This document shows positions 39,767-39,826 of a stretch of DNA of 39,826 nt, in pieces. The notes below the pieces were generated by a model, which was given only the letters and a program-made list of their open reading frames with translations, was not told the DNA's origin and made no database searches. The DNA comes from AP-15 sp036500965 (GTDB lineage Bacteria; Pseudomonadota; Alphaproteobacteria; ATCC43930; CGMCC-115725): positions 1-39,826 of the forward strand of contig DASYBC010000122.1 in assembly GCA_036500965.1 (NCBI GenBank). Direction: 5' to 3'. The first letter of the stretch is position 1, and each line of letters starts with the position of its first letter. Position numbers and translations under genes: made by a program.

Positions 39767-39826
39767 GTGATCAAGGGTGCGAGCGGGACCGCGTCGAGAG
39801 TGGGTCTCGTGGCTCAGATCAACGCT
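39767..39826 (+). CDS. Possible start of a further gene, cut by the window end
   Basis: From a GTG at 39767 the frame is open to the edge and reads VIKGASGTASRVGLVAQINA, a coding-like composition. No ATG exists in this frame after its last upstream stop (39722-39724), and the ribosome binding site is weak, so both the start and the gene are uncertain. Confidence 0.25.
   Translation, partial: MIKGASGTASRVGLVAQINA

Larger units (their letters stand above)
29877..39826. mobile_element. Integrative element in tRNA-Ser, satellite- or prophage-like; right end not in window
   Basis: Bounded on the left by the tRNA-Ser 3' end. It contains integrase, excisionase-like regulator, structured leader, second HTH protein, primase-polymerase/helicase, two inverted-repeat arrays and a series of small unknown genes all on the plus strand. 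Parts (33.7-34.6 and 35.2-35.7 kb) are visibly AT-richer than the flanking chromosome. No conjugation, terminase or portal genes appear in the visible part. Confidence 0.8.

Overview
The window is a high-GC alphaproteobacterial chromosome segment. Overlapping ATGA and GTGA gene junctions, an alternative complex III respiratory cluster, a DUF992 protein and two families of small intergenic palindromes of the type seen in Rhizobiales-like genomes all point that way. The order-level placement is inference and is weak.

Left part (1-13.6 kb): the start of a minus-strand gene, a frameshifted relic of a family III CoA-transferase and an SDR dehydrogenase. Next comes a 12-gene minus-strand operon (13299 down to 1512) encoding alternative complex III (ActA-F), a small membrane protein, a SCO copper chaperone and an A2-type caa3 cytochrome oxidase (subunits II, I, III, IV). 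Almost every junction overlaps or is only a few bases wide, as expected for a quinol:cytochrome c/oxygen supercomplex made as one unit.

Middle part (13.6-29.8 kb): two AI-2E/PerM-type permeases flank a YkoP-like protein and a membrane family 2 glycosyltransferase. A minus-strand operon follows: a thiamine-diphosphate enzyme, an internally duplicated membrane protein, a gluconate 2-dehydrogenase subunit 3-like protein and a GMC oxidoreductase. After it come a GH15 glycoside hydrolase, a second SDR, a DUF992 protein, about 1 kb of non-coding DNA rich in palindromic repeats, and a Rieske oxygenase / HiPIP / VOC dioxygenase-like set.

Right part (29.8 kb to the end): a tRNA-Ser(TGA) followed at once by a tyrosine integrase, marking the left end of an integrated element whose right end lies outside the window. 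It carries an excisionase-like protein, a long hairpin-rich leader before a second small DNA-binding protein, a 901-residue primase-polymerase/helicase fusion, and a row of small genes with strong ribosome binding sites. One of these resembles a phage scaffold protein.

The most unusual feature is a pair of ~310-base arrays of short inverted repeats, each with its own private word (TGCGGGGTC in one, GCACCTCAAT in the other). They lie on either side of one unknown gene just after the primase-helicase, and each precedes an identical 13-base translation leader. In the first array the bases flanking the core co-vary so that each arm has one specific partner. This looks like a replication origin or structured regulatory region of a phage-satellite-like element. 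No such system is recognised here; the functional reading is inference.
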